Notes: a model not told the origin generated them from the sequence alone. A stretch of 64,000 bases of DNA from Tuwongella immobilis (GCF_901538355.1 NZ_LR593887.1:2952920-3016919); one strand, 5' to 3'. Shown: positions 26,934 to 35,493, counted from the stretch's first letter. Numbers and translations: made by a program.

Positions 26934-27944
26934 TTATCGGGAGTAGAGGTCCAAAATCAACGCGAGCGGGATGGCGATTCGGCGATCAAGCGAATTTTCG
27001 GAATCTTCGGTACAATCCAGCACATTTCGCCCTTCGATTCGCTCTTTGCGATTCACTTCGCCGATCCACTTGGAATCGGCATCCAATATGCGGAAATTCG
27101 TGCGAATCAGCCAGCGTGTCAGTTGTTTCAACAGGGGAATATCCAAAAACGGCAGCGAGAATCGCCGCAACAGCGGGGTGATGTAGGCATGTTCGTAGGC
27201 TGATCCGATGCGTCTGCCTTTGGCATCGACGATGGTGATGCGATTGAGCAACATCGAGAGCAGCAGACTGCGGCGGAATCGGGCAAGCACTTTGCCATCA
27301 CCGCGTTTCAGGGTGAATACCTTGGTCAGGGTGGCCCATTCGGTGGAGCCTTCGACTTCGAGCAGGACGAATTTCCCGGCATCATCTTCGTTGATGGTCA
27401 ACTTGCCACGTCCGCCAATCATTCCAAAGAATGTGGAACTCACCAGCGCCATGCCCAGGAAAAACACCGTGAGAATTCCGGAATTGTCCCCTTGGTGGCC
27501 GGCGAATTGTGCCGCTTGGAACACCATCGACACGCAGAAGCAGCTCGCCATCGCTGGCCCGAGAAAGAACAGCGCAATCCAGCCGAGGATCGAAATGCGA
27601 TACGGTGCACGGGCGAATAGGATCGGCTCGCCGTAGGCATCGCCGATTTCATAGCAGCCGTTGATGCCGATTCCGACGGGCTTGAACGTGTAGCGTTCGT
27701 GCTGGAACGGATCGGAGTCCGGCGAATCGGGGTCACGTTCCCAAGATCGCTTTTTCGTGAAATCGTCTGCCACGACTTCAAAGGCAGGTTTGGAATCGCG
27801 CGAGGTGGGATCGAATTCGAGTTCGATCGGGGCATCGACCGGAATGGTCGCACCGCAGGCTTTGCAACGAATGCGCTTGCCAGCGATGGTATCCGGGACA
27901 TCGTAAACCGTTTGACATCCAGGACATGTGACGGGAATCGTCAT
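26934..27944 (-). CDS. Zinc-ribbon protein with tubby/LURP-like (scramblase-related) C-terminal domain
   Basis: 336 aa. The N terminus is a zinc ribbon of the MJ0042 type: CPGCQTVYDVPD and CKACGATI. After a ~60-residue acidic linker there is a split beta-domain: YEIGDAYGEPILFARAP before two hydrophobic helices (~116-140, 153-176), and VDAKGRRIGSAYEH, FRILDADSKWIGEVNRKE and ALILDLYSR after them. The alternation of short strands with GxxIG turns resembles tubby-C-like/LURP or phospholipid-scramblase-related domains. Membrane location follows from the helices. Function unknown; the domain match is by pattern only. It precedes the voltage-sensor-like gene in a likely two-gene unit. Confidence 0.55.
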   Translation of the reverse strand: MTIPVTCPGCQTVYDVPDTIAGKRIRCKACGATIPVDAPIELEFDPTSRDSKPAFEVVADDFTKKRSWERDPDSPDSDPFQHERYTFKPVGIGINGCYEIGDAYGEPILFARAPYRISILGWIALFFLGPAMASCFCVSMVFQAAQFAGHQGDNSGILTVFFLGMALVSSTFFGMIGGRGKLTINEDDAGKFVLLEVEGSTEWATLTKVFTLKRGDGKVLARFRRSLLLSMLLNRITIVDAKGRRIGSAYEHAYITPLLRRFSLPFLDIPLLKQLTRWLIRTNFRILDADSKWIGEVNRKERIEGRNVLDCTEDSENSLDRRIAIPLALILDLYSR

Positions 27945-27984
27945 CGGAAGTCCTCAGCGAAATGGGCGAGGCCGAGAACCGGAG

Positions 27985-28024
27985 TTCCCACCGAGAATCG
28001 AATGGAGCGAATTCTCGGTGGGAA
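27985..28024 (-). terminator. Perfect 14-bp hairpin downstream of the MFS gene
   Basis: TTCCCACCGAGAAT (27985-27998) and ATTCTCGGTGGGAA (28011-28024) pair perfectly around a 12-base loop. It starts 12 bases after the stop of the minus-strand MFS gene and 41 bp before the next gene on the same strand. The most convincing terminator in the window, although no long U-tract follows. Confidence 0.75.
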
Positions 28025-28035
28025 TCGGCGAATCA

Positions 28036-29577
28036 TCAAATGTGCTGTTGCTTATATCCGCCCTTGAGGGCAAAGACGAGCATCAGCAGCAGGTACCCCA
28101 CGGCCATCGCTGCGGGAACCAGTGCGGTGTACAACAATGCCTGACGGGCACCGAACAGATTCGACGCGGTGATCGGAGCCTTGTCGGTTTCGATATTCGG
28201 TTTCGCAACCGTGTTCCACCAAGTCTCTTCCGCCTCAAGAGTCTTCAACACATTCGGATTGGCATTCGATTCGCGTGCCACTTCTACGTCGCTGGTCAAG
28301 GTTTTGGCCTCATCTTCCAGAATCCCGACCTTGCGACCGTCCAAGCCTCGGATTTCGGGGAACAATCCGAGCATCGGCAAGAACGATTTGGGTTGCGAAG
28401 TGGCGTAACGCTCGAACGATGCCTCGGAGGTTTGTTGCAGGTTGGTGGATGCGAAGTAATCTTGCTTGTAGCCAATCCCCGGGCCACCGAGCAGACCGGC
28501 GGAAAGCATGCCGATCCCGCCGCTGATGCCAAGTGCCAACGCGCCGCCCTTGGGGAATTGTTCCGAAACCACACCCAGCATCGTCGGCCACAGGAATGTC
28601 TTGCCCACCCCGTAAATCGTCGCGGCCAGGAAGCACATCGTGATCGAATTGGCGGAGGAAAGCAGGTATAACCCCGTCGCACCGATGATCGAGCTGGCAA
28701 ACAACAATCCCAGCGGTGAAATTCGGTGAACAATCGGCCCCGCGCAGAACCGCAGCACGAACATCAGCGTGGACGTGTAGATGAACAAGATTTTTGCTAA
28801 GGTACCGTTTTCGAGAATCTTGTCGGTAATGTTGGTGATCCAACTATCGGTACCGAGTTCGACATAGCCAACAAGCGCGTGCAGGGCAAACAGGAACAGT
28901 AAAATTGGTGAGAGCAGGGTAATGAGCATTTGGCCGAATGGAACGCCCGAGGAGGTCACTTCCGACTTCGGGAACGCCTTGCCGAGCATCAGGAAACCGT
29001 ATACAAATGTTGGGATCAGGAAAATACCGATTTGCACTTCCCAAGGAATGTTCCCGATTTGCTCGAACACGATGCCAATGAGGGCACCCAGCACCATACC
29101 CGCGGGCCAACCCGCGTGAAGGATATTCAGCCAGTGTGTTTTGTTCTTGGGGAAGAGGGTCGCAGTCAGCGGGTTAATCACCGCTTCGCACGTCCCGTTG
29201 CCCAGGGCAAACAGCCACATGCCGATGGAGAGGCACCAGTAGGCACCGTCTTTTCCGTAACTCTGATAGACGAAACCAGCCGAGAGCGTCACGATCGCGG
29301 AAGAAACGTGCAGAAGGAACGCCAGTGCCATCAGGCGACCGTAGCCAATCTTATCGGCAACGAAGCTCAATACGAAAATCGCGATGCCGAAACCTGCGAG
29401 GGCGACACCGGTGATTTCACCGAGTTCCAGTTGGGTGAATCCGAACTGCTTCCCCCATTGGGCCAATACCGAGGTGCCACGCACCGAAAAGCCGATCCCG
29501 GCTGCAATTAGCGTCGCAAAGCTGGCGTAAAACAGCATCATGTCATTGCGACTGGGTTGATCCGATCCGTTCGCCAT
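28036..29577 (-). CDS. MFS transporter with an unusual soluble loop before the last helix
   Basis: The start at 29577 (MANGSDQ) is preferred over the TTG at 29610. 513 aa with about 12 membrane helices. Major-facilitator traits: FVADKIGYGRL in the loop between helices 2 and 3, and internal duplication around a central hydrophilic loop. After helix 10-11 (GISGGIGMLSAGLLGG) there is a ~95-residue charged stretch before the final helix (LVPAAMAVGYLLLMLVFAL), longer than usual. Related planctomycete and verrucomicrobial MFS proteins carry similar loops and are loosely annotated as sugar or nitrate transporters; the substrate cannot be told here. Single-gene unit with its own promoter and terminator. 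Confidence 0.82.
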   Translation of the reverse strand: MANGSDQPSRNDMMLFYASFATLIAAGIGFSVRGTSVLAQWGKQFGFTQLELGEITGVALAGFGIAIFVLSFVADKIGYGRLMALAFLLHVSSAIVTLSAGFVYQSYGKDGAYWCLSIGMWLFALGNGTCEAVINPLTATLFPKNKTHWLNILHAGWPAGMVLGALIGIVFEQIGNIPWEVQIGIFLIPTFVYGFLMLGKAFPKSEVTSSGVPFGQMLITLLSPILLFLFALHALVGYVELGTDSWITNITDKILENGTLAKILFIYTSTLMFVLRFCAGPIVHRISPLGLLFASSIIGATGLYLLSSANSITMCFLAATIYGVGKTFLWPTMLGVVSEQFPKGGALALGISGGIGMLSAGLLGGPGIGYKQDYFASTNLQQTSEASFERYATSQPKSFLPMLGLFPEIRGLDGRKVGILEDEAKTLTSDVEVARESNANPNVLKTLEAEETWWNTVAKPNIETDKAPITASNLFGARQALLYTALVPAAMAVGYLLLMLVFALKGGYKQQHI

Positions 29578-29625
29578 AGCGTACTCGTTTCTTCGATCGA
29601 GGAGAGTCAATACCGATGGAGTCGG

Positions 29626-29654
29626 ATCATAACCCGCGAATGAGGCACTTGCAA
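29626..29654 (-). promoter_or_regulatory. Promoter of the MFS gene
   Basis: Minus-strand TTGCAA (29654-29649), a 17-bp spacer and TATGAT (29631-29626), about 42 bases from start of transcription to the ATG at 29577. Good -10 and spacing. Confidence 0.5.
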
Positions 29655-29677
29655 TCGATTCACAAGCCGGAATTTTT

Positions 29678-30970
29678 TTACGAGGCCTGAATCGTCGAAA
29701 AGGGGAGTCGGTCCCGAAGCGCGGTGAGAATTTCCCCGTCGCTGGGCAGGGATGTCGGCAGCAACACCCGCAGCGGAATCGGCACTTCGTCCATGCGGTA
29801 TGCCGTGCCGGGTCGGTGGACGCCGTAGACGGCAGTCGTAAATCGCACGGTCGGCGGAATAAACGGCTTCACACCCGGCGAATCCAGTGTGATGATCGGA
29901 ATCTGACGGAGTCGCGCTTGCGCTTCAACGGGAAATTCCAACGCCGTCTCCGAGCCGACGAACAGACAGGCATCGATTTCGCCGCGAGCGAGCATCTCCG
30001 GGGCGGAAAATTCGCCGGGATTGTACCGCGGGTAGCCGGCCGCGAAGTTGACCCCGAATGGGTACCCCGTCTGCCAGGTAAGTACGGAGTCGGCCCCGGC
30101 GACATCCCCCAGCCGTCGCATGCGTCGGGCGTAGAATCGGGTGAATCGGTTGAGGTCGTTGACCAATTCGAGCATCGCCGCGACCGTGCGATGGCCCAAG
30201 CCGCCGCGAGTCAGTGCCACACCGAAAAAGATCACGCCGCATTTGGCCGATTTCATCCGCTCGGCGAGTCGTTCCAATTGTTGGCGATCCGCTCCCACGT
30301 TGGCATCGGACGGGAGCGATTGACCGCGCACCATCGCTCGGAGTGCCCAGAAGGCTTCCCAATCTTCGCCAGGGCGAATCGCAATGAATTCATCCGCAAC
30401 GCTACTGGTGATCGTGGGTTGCGCATCGGCGACAATCAGCGTTCGGTCTTGGCGGCCATTCGGAATGGCGAATCCGCGTGGCTCCACGGAATAGCGTTCC
30501 AAGTGGCGCGGGTGCGTGGTGAGTGGATCGCTTCCCCAATAAATCACCAAGTCGGCGCGATTCTTGATTTCGCCCAGGGTGCAGGTCGATTCGCCCACTT
30601 GTTGCAGTGCCATCAGCGATTGGGCGTGGCCGGTGGCGGCGGTGGTGTCGATCGTCGCGCCAATGCGTTCGGCCAAGGCAACGGCGGCACGTTGGCCTTC
30701 GGTGGTGCTGCGAGATAGGCCATAAATCAGAGGCGATTTCGCCTGACGGAGCAACTCGGCGGCATGGTCGAGAGCGGCATCGAGCGATGTGGAACGACCG
30801 TTGATTTCGGCAGCGCGGGGGAGGTCGCTCCGTTGCGCGGCAAACCACGGCTTGGCCAGTTCGCATGCACGCTCTGCGGAAACGATTCGTTTGCCGTCGG
30901 TGGTGATGCGCAAATCGTCGCAAACACAGCCGCAGACAGTACATGCGACATCATCGAATGTCTCATTCAT
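29678..30970 (-). CDS. fhcB: Formylmethanofuran dehydrogenase subunit B homologue (FhcB)
   Basis: Start at 30970, where ATGA overlaps the stop of the upstream gene. 430 aa. Subunit B belongs to the molybdopterin oxidoreductase superfamily; in bacteria it is part of the formyltransferase/hydrolase complex of the tetrahydromethanopterin C1 pathway. The N-terminal cluster motif CTVCGCVCDD (Cys10, 13, 15, 17) is kept, as are EIKNRADLVIYWGSDP, THPRHLERY and the C-terminal SETALEFP region. At the position where archaeal FwdB/FmdB has the tungsten/molybdenum-ligand Cys (recalled as S-x-x-C-E-A-Q), this protein has STTEGQ, so Thr90 replaces Cys; this fits a non-redox bacterial subunit. The other Fhc subunits are not in the window. 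Last gene of a three-gene overlapping operon. Confidence 0.88.
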   Translation of the reverse strand: MNETFDDVACTVCGCVCDDLRITTDGKRIVSAERACELAKPWFAAQRSDLPRAAEINGRSTSLDAALDHAAELLRQAKSPLIYGLSRSTTEGQRAAVALAERIGATIDTTAATGHAQSLMALQQVGESTCTLGEIKNRADLVIYWGSDPLTTHPRHLERYSVEPRGFAIPNGRQDRTLIVADAQPTITSSVADEFIAIRPGEDWEAFWALRAMVRGQSLPSDANVGADRQQLERLAERMKSAKCGVIFFGVALTRGGLGHRTVAAMLELVNDLNRFTRFYARRMRRLGDVAGADSVLTWQTGYPFGVNFAAGYPRYNPGEFSAPEMLARGEIDACLFVGSETALEFPVEAQARLRQIPIITLDSPGVKPFIPPTVRFTTAVYGVHRPGTAYRMDEVPIPLRVLLPTSLPSDGEILTALRDRLPFSTIQAS

Positions 30971-32133
30971 GAAGCGGTTCCTTCGGCGGCGGGGGTGCGA
31001 AGCGTAATCCATGAGACTTGTGGCGGGCAGAACAACCGCAGCGGAGTCTTCCCAGATAGGCCGCGATTGACGTGCATGAGTGTGGGAGGTTCAAAGAATG
31101 TTCCCATATCATAGCGACGACCAAACCGCGATGGGACAAAGATTGGTCCGAATCCCGGAATGCGAATTTGCCCACCGTGATTGTGGCCGGAGAGCATCAA
31201 ATCCACATGATGCGATTTGGCCCAGGGCAAATTATCCGGGGTGTGACTGAGCAGCAGACGAAACGGGCCATGGGGCAATTTCGCCGGATCGGGAACGGGG
31301 ACAAACCACGGCCCCTCGTTGCCGAGAATTTGCAACGGTTCGCCGCGAACGGTCATTTCGTGCATGCCATTGCCGATGACGTGCATTCCTAACCGCTGAA
31401 GCCGTCTGCGGATCGGGCGATCATCGAACAGCCAATCGTGATTCCCCAGAATCGCAAATGCGCCGTAATTCCACCGCAATGGGTGCAGCAAACGAATCAG
31501 CCAACGGTGATGCGTAGGCGTGTCCACCAGATCGCCAGTGATGACCAGCAGATCGGGAGTGCCGAGCGTCTGCACATGCTCCATGACTTTTTGAAAGTAC
31601 GCTTGTGTCGGCGTGCCAATGAGGTGCAAATCGCTGAGGTGCAGAATCGTCAATCCGTCCCAAGCGGCCGGGAGCCGAGGCGGGGCCAGAGTGAGTTCGC
31701 TGAACTCGACCCGAAGTGCATCATTTCCGGGGAGTTTCGTCAGCCAGCGCGCTTTGCTCGGTGGAACGGGGAATTCCGGGAGTTCCGCGGCGATGTTTCG
31801 GATGATGGAACGCTCAGCGATGAGCGGCGCAACCGGCTTGCGGAGCCACCGGCGCACCGTGATGATCGGCAACACCATCCACGCAAGTAGCGCACAGGCA
31901 AAGAGATAGCACGCTTGCCAGGGAGTTTGCATCCATTCCCATGGGCCGGATTGGGCGAGGGCGACGAATGCGAGTGGGAGTCCGACGATAATCAGACCAC
32001 AGATGGCGCGAATGGTGCGGAGCAGCGGTTTGGGCCATGGTTGGGCATAGGCCCAATTCAGGGGAACGGTCCAAATCACCGCGTGCCCGGGCCAGAGCAG
32101 CGCAGCCAAAGCAATCTGCGAAACCGTCATCAT
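30967..32133 (-). CDS. Membrane-anchored metallophosphoesterase
   Basis: 388 aa. Three hydrophobic helices occupy the first ~100 residues (~4-26, 42-62, 73-93). The calcineurin-like phosphoesterase domain follows with every metal motif: LHLSDLHLIG, VITGDLVDTP, AILGNHDWLF, LLLSHTPDNL and LMLSGHNHGGQIRIPG. The type resembles YkuE/UDP-diacylglucosamine-pyrophosphatase-like membrane phosphoesterases; substrate unknown. It overlaps both neighbours by 4 bp (ATGA), so translation is probably coupled with the upstream GAF/receiver gene and the downstream fhcB. Confidence 0.87.
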   Translation of the reverse strand: MMTVSQIALAALLWPGHAVIWTVPLNWAYAQPWPKPLLRTIRAICGLIIVGLPLAFVALAQSGPWEWMQTPWQACYLFACALLAWMVLPIITVRRWLRKPVAPLIAERSIIRNIAAELPEFPVPPSKARWLTKLPGNDALRVEFSELTLAPPRLPAAWDGLTILHLSDLHLIGTPTQAYFQKVMEHVQTLGTPDLLVITGDLVDTPTHHRWLIRLLHPLRWNYGAFAILGNHDWLFDDRPIRRRLQRLGMHVIGNGMHEMTVRGEPLQILGNEGPWFVPVPDPAKLPHGPFRLLLSHTPDNLPWAKSHHVDLMLSGHNHGGQIRIPGFGPIFVPSRFGRRYDMGTFFEPPTLMHVNRGLSGKTPLRLFCPPQVSWITLRTPAAEGTAS

Positions 32134-33530
32134 GTGGGAGTGGCCTGAGTCACTGGGGTGCCATCTTTGCGAATGGCGGGCGAGCCTGGCCCGAGGAGGG
32201 CATCGAGCAATTTTTCCAGTCGAAACGGCTTGAACAGCACAAACCGCAGGCCGTCCTGACGGGCTTTAATCAGGGAGTGTGAGGCGTCGTAGTCAAACCC
32301 GGTGACCAACACCATGCGCGATTGCGGCTGCAATTGGCGAAAACGACAGTAGGTTTCGTAGCCGCGAAGGTCCGGCAGTTTGATGTCCGCCAGAATGACA
32401 TCATAAGTCGCATTTCGTGCAAGCGCCAGACCTTCCATGCCGGTCGGAGCGGTTTCCACGAGACAGCCAAAACGATCCAAAAACAGGTGGGCACTTTGGC
32501 GGACACGTTCTTCATTATCGACGACGAGAATGCGCAACCCCTTGAGCAGCGTCAGGTTAATGCCTTTGGTCCCCGCGGGGCGGACGGGAGACATGTTCAA
32601 ATCGTCGCCGACTTTGTGGATATTCTGCTTGATGGTGCGGGCGCTTTGAATGATCCGTTGGACGGTCGAAACTGCGTCGGGGTCTGTAGTGCTGAGCCGA
32701 TCGAGCAGGCCGGAAGCCATCGTCAGGAGTTCATCCACGGGCATGGCGATTTCCCGATGGATGGCGTTGATCGATTCGGCGACGGTGCAAGTTTGTTGTG
32801 CCGACAGAAGTTGCAATGTGTGCAGGGCTTGCGCGATTTCGCGGCTGAACAGCTCCGTAAATTGCAAATCTTCCAGCGAGAAGCCGTTGGGTTTCGGCGA
32901 TTCGACGTTGAAGGTGCCAATGACCTCATTTTGGGCAATCAACGGCACGGTCAACGAACTGCGAGCGGCGTGGGCACCTTGAAGATACAACGGATCGATC
33001 GTCGTATCGGGACACAAATAACTGTGACCGGTTGCCGCGACATATCCCGTGACGCCATTTCCTTCCGGACGGGCATAAAGCGTCCGATTCGCGGCTTCTT
33101 CGGTCATTCCTTCCGCAAGCAACGGAACAAGTTGCCCGGTCTGACGGTTCAGCAGTCGAATTTCAAGAATATCGAAGTGAAGCAAATCATGAATCGAGCG
33201 CGTGAGATTCTGTTTGAGGAGTTCCGTGCGAGTCTGCACGTTCATCTCAGGAATCTGATCGGTATCCAGTGCAGTGAGGTCGGTGCCGGCTCGATGGAGG
33301 GCTTCGAGTTTCTGCTGGCGTTGCTCGGATTGTTGAATGGTGAGGCGGAGGTCGATCAGAGGTTGCGGCGCGACGATGACCGCATCGTAGGGCGTCTCTC
33401 GAAAATAATCCCACGCTGCCGAGGGATCGGCAACACGAGTAACATCGGCGTGCCCCAGAGCAGACGGTGCTGGTAATCGGCACTCGCTGCGGGGGTCATC
33501 GATTATCAGGATTCGCGGTCGCTGATCCAC
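32130..33530 (-). CDS. Receiver-GAF-receiver signalling protein
   Basis: 466 aa from a GTG (33530), with no clear Shine-Dalgarno. Residues ~5-60 look like a degenerate receiver (RILIIDD start, but AVIVAPQP where the phospho-Asp should be). A GAF domain spans ~80-245 (RLLNRQTGQLVPLLAEGM, IDPLYLQGAHAARSSLTVPL, GTFNVESP). A helical segment (~250-320) resembles a dimerisation helix pair but has no ATPase domain. A canonical receiver closes the protein (~340-450): RILVVDNE, phospho-acceptor Asp382 in VILADIKLPD, LVTGF and Lys434 in LFKPF. No DNA-binding domain is present. It probably relays or senses a signal in the cytosol. It leads the operon with the phosphoesterase and fhcB. Confidence 0.78.
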   Translation of the reverse strand: MDQRPRILIIDDPRSECRLPAPSALGHADVTRVADPSAAWDYFRETPYDAVIVAPQPLIDLRLTIQQSEQRQQKLEALHRAGTDLTALDTDQIPEMNVQTRTELLKQNLTRSIHDLLHFDILEIRLLNRQTGQLVPLLAEGMTEEAANRTLYARPEGNGVTGYVAATGHSYLCPDTTIDPLYLQGAHAARSSLTVPLIAQNEVIGTFNVESPKPNGFSLEDLQFTELFSREIAQALHTLQLLSAQQTCTVAESINAIHREIAMPVDELLTMASGLLDRLSTTDPDAVSTVQRIIQSARTIKQNIHKVGDDLNMSPVRPAGTKGINLTLLKGLRILVVDNEERVRQSAHLFLDRFGCLVETAPTGMEGLALARNATYDVILADIKLPDLRGYETYCRFRQLQPQSRMVLVTGFDYDASHSLIKARQDGLRFVLFKPFRLEKLLDALLGPGSPAIRKDGTPVTQATPT

Positions 33531-33570
33531 AGTTGACCAGTCCCTTGAGCAACGGGAAAGTCACAACGGC

Positions 33571-33599
33571 ATTATACGAGACAATTCGAAGCGACTCAA
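33571..33599 (-). promoter_or_regulatory. Promoter of the receiver-GAF / phosphoesterase / fhcB operon
   Basis: Minus-strand TTGAGT (33599-33594), a 17-bp spacer and a perfect TATAAT (33576-33571). The predicted leader is about 33 bases to the GTG at 33530. The best sigma-70-type match seen in the window. Confidence 0.6.
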
Positions 33600-33624
33600 C
33601 TAACATTCGCTCCATCTGGTCGGT

Positions 33625-33831
33625 TTAACCCGGCAAATCTCGTTTCGGCGGGGTCGCTGTTGGCGAATACGGGCAGTTCCGACAGCCGTTGTCACAGCAA
33701 TACCCACGCTTCAGCAAGCCGAGTGCGGTGAAAACCACGCATCCATACTCGACAGTGTAGTCCACGCCTTCCACGTATTCGATGGCCGGTTCGTGAGATG
33801 CGGCACCCGAAGCACGATGATCGGAACTCAT
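33625..33831 (-). CDS. DUF5522 family small protein
   Basis: 68 aa from the ATG at 33831 (MSSDHRASG); an ATG at 33843 is possible. The core VEGVDYTVEYGCVVFTALG, then LKRGYCC and NGCRNCPY, matches the DUF5522 family: small proteins with four conserved Cys that probably bind one metal ion. Function unknown. It is divergent from malQ and 94 bp upstream of the receiver-GAF gene on the same strand, separated from it by that gene's own promoter. Confidence 0.8.
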   Translation of the reverse strand: MSSDHRASGAASHEPAIEYVEGVDYTVEYGCVVFTALGLLKRGYCCDNGCRNCPYSPTATPPKRDLPG

Positions 33832-33889
33832 GGCTTTTCCCATCCACACTGGACAAATCAACGGATTTTGCGGATACCAAACCCCACAG

Positions 33890-33919
33890 TTGGCTCATGG
33901 CCAGGATGGTCATGATATT
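33890..33919 (+). promoter_or_regulatory. Weak candidate promoter of malQ
   Basis: TTGGCT (33890-33895), an 18-bp spacer and GATATT (33914-33919), with the malQ start at 33952. Moderate match only. Confidence 0.25.
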
Positions 33920-33951
33920 TCGTCGATGATTCGGGTGTGAGGTTTGTTGCG

Positions 33952-35478
33952 ATGCCTGGTACGATTCCCCGTCGCTCCGCTGGTTTGCTCTTGCATCCGA
34001 CATCACTGCCGGGTCCGTATGGGATCGGCGATTTGGGGCCAGCGGCTCGAGTCTGGATCGATACATTAGCCCGCGCCAAGCAGACGTGGTGGCAGATTCT
34101 ACCACTTGGTCCGACCGGGTATGGCGATTCGCCCTATCAGTGTTATTCGGCCTTTGCGGGCAATCCCTATCTCATTAGCCCTGAACAGCTTGCGGAAGAT
34201 GGGCTCTTGGCAACTCCGCCGCCGCTTGATTCCGATGCCCCGGTCGATCGTGTCGATTACGATCGTGCCATTCCGTACAAGGTCAATATTCTTCGGGAAG
34301 CCTGGGCGAATTTTCAAGGGGGGCGTTCCGCTCACCTGAAAAGCGATTTCGAGTCGTTTCGCCACCAACATCGGGCGTGGCTCGATGATTATGCGCTATT
34401 TCGAGCGTTGAAGGATGCCCGGTCGGGGGCACCTTGGTACGATTGGCCGACGCCGTTGCGCGAATTTCAACCGGCGGCCATTGACGAGGCCCGACGCGAA
34501 TTCGCCGATGGAATCGGATTCCACGCATTTTCGCAATTTTTGTTTTTTCGACAACTTCGCCAATTGCGGGAATATGGACGGGAACGGGGCGTCAAGCTGA
34601 TTGGCGATGCGCCAATTTTCGTCTCCGGCGATTCTGCTGATGCCTGGGCGAATCCGCAACTGTTTCTGTTGGATGAAAATCGTCGTCCAACAGTCGTGGC
34701 CGGGGTTCCGCCGGATTACTTCAGCCCCACGGGACAACTTTGGGGCAATCCGGTCTACCGCTGGGATGCGATGGAACGCGACGGCTATCGCTGGTGGATT
34801 GATCGCATGCGGATGACCCTGGAATCGGTCGATCTGGTGCGGCTGGACCACTTCCGCGGCTTTGCGGCTGCGTGGCATGTACCGGCAGGGGATGCCACCG
34901 CCGAATATGGCAGTTGGGTACCGGGGCCGGGAGCCGCCCTCTTCGAGAAAATGCGCGATGGCTTGGGCTGGCTGCCGATTATCGCAGAGGATCTCGGCGT
35001 GATTTCGCCAGATGTAGATGCGCTGCGCACGCAGTTCGATCTGCCAGGAATGCGGATTCTGCACTTCGCTTTCTGGGGTGATCCCAACGATCGCTTTTTG
35101 CCTCATAATTACGAGCGCAATACGGTTGTCTATACCGGCACGCACGATAACGATACCACGATGGGCTGGTATCACACGCTTCAGGCCCACGAACGAGCGT
35201 TTCTGCAACGCTATCTCGGCGGCGATCGACCGGAATCGGTGGTCTGGGATCTGATTCGTTTGGCGTGGTCATCGGTCGCCGATCTGGCGATTGTCCCCGT
35301 GCAAGATGTGCTTGAGCTCGATACCCGCGGACGAATGAATCTGCCGGGCCGACTCGGGGGCAACTGGCTGTGGCGCATGGAAGGGCGAGCGTTGCATGAT
35401 CCGGCATTCGAGCGGTTGGGTGATCTCACCGATCTGTATTCGCGTACTGCAAAACGATCATCACTGGGCGATCGTTGA
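33952..35478 (+). CDS. malQ: 4-alpha-glucanotransferase (amylomaltase)
   Basis: Start at 33952, with GAGG about 9 bases upstream. 508 aa, the usual size of bacterial amylomaltases (GH77). The N terminus RRSAGLLLHPTSLPGPYGIGDLG is diagnostic, followed by QILPLGPTGYGDSPYQ. The catalytic residues are visible: the nucleophile Asp in VRLDHFRGF, the acid/base Glu in IAEDLGVI and the stabilising Asp in TGTHDNDTT. The enzyme transfers alpha-1,4-glucan segments in maltodextrin and glycogen metabolism in the cytosol. No other glycogen gene is adjacent. The moxR operon begins just after it with its own candidate promoter. Confidence 0.95.
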   Translation: MPGTIPRRSAGLLLHPTSLPGPYGIGDLGPAARVWIDTLARAKQTWWQILPLGPTGYGDSPYQCYSAFAGNPYLISPEQLAEDGLLATPPPLDSDAPVDRVDYDRAIPYKVNILREAWANFQGGRSAHLKSDFESFRHQHRAWLDDYALFRALKDARSGAPWYDWPTPLREFQPAAIDEARREFADGIGFHAFSQFLFFRQLRQLREYGRERGVKLIGDAPIFVSGDSADAWANPQLFLLDENRRPTVVAGVPPDYFSPTGQLWGNPVYRWDAMERDGYRWWIDRMRMTLESVDLVRLDHFRGFAAAWHVPAGDATAEYGSWVPGPGAALFEKMRDGLGWLPIIAEDLGVISPDVDALRTQFDLPGMRILHFAFWGDPNDRFLPHNYERNTVVYTGTHDNDTTMGWYHTLQAHERAFLQRYLGGDRPESVVWDLIRLAWSSVADLAIVPVQDVLELDTRGRMNLPGRLGGNWLWRMEGRALHDPAFERLGDLTDLYSRTAKRSSLGDR

Positions 35479-35493
35479 GTTGGTGGCTATAAT
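35465..35493 (+). promoter_or_regulatory. Candidate promoter of the moxR operon
   Basis: A perfect TATAAT at 35488-35493 with TGGGCG (35465-35470) 17 bp upstream, overlapping the end of malQ. The -35 is poor. The moxR start lies at 35557. Confidence 0.4.
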
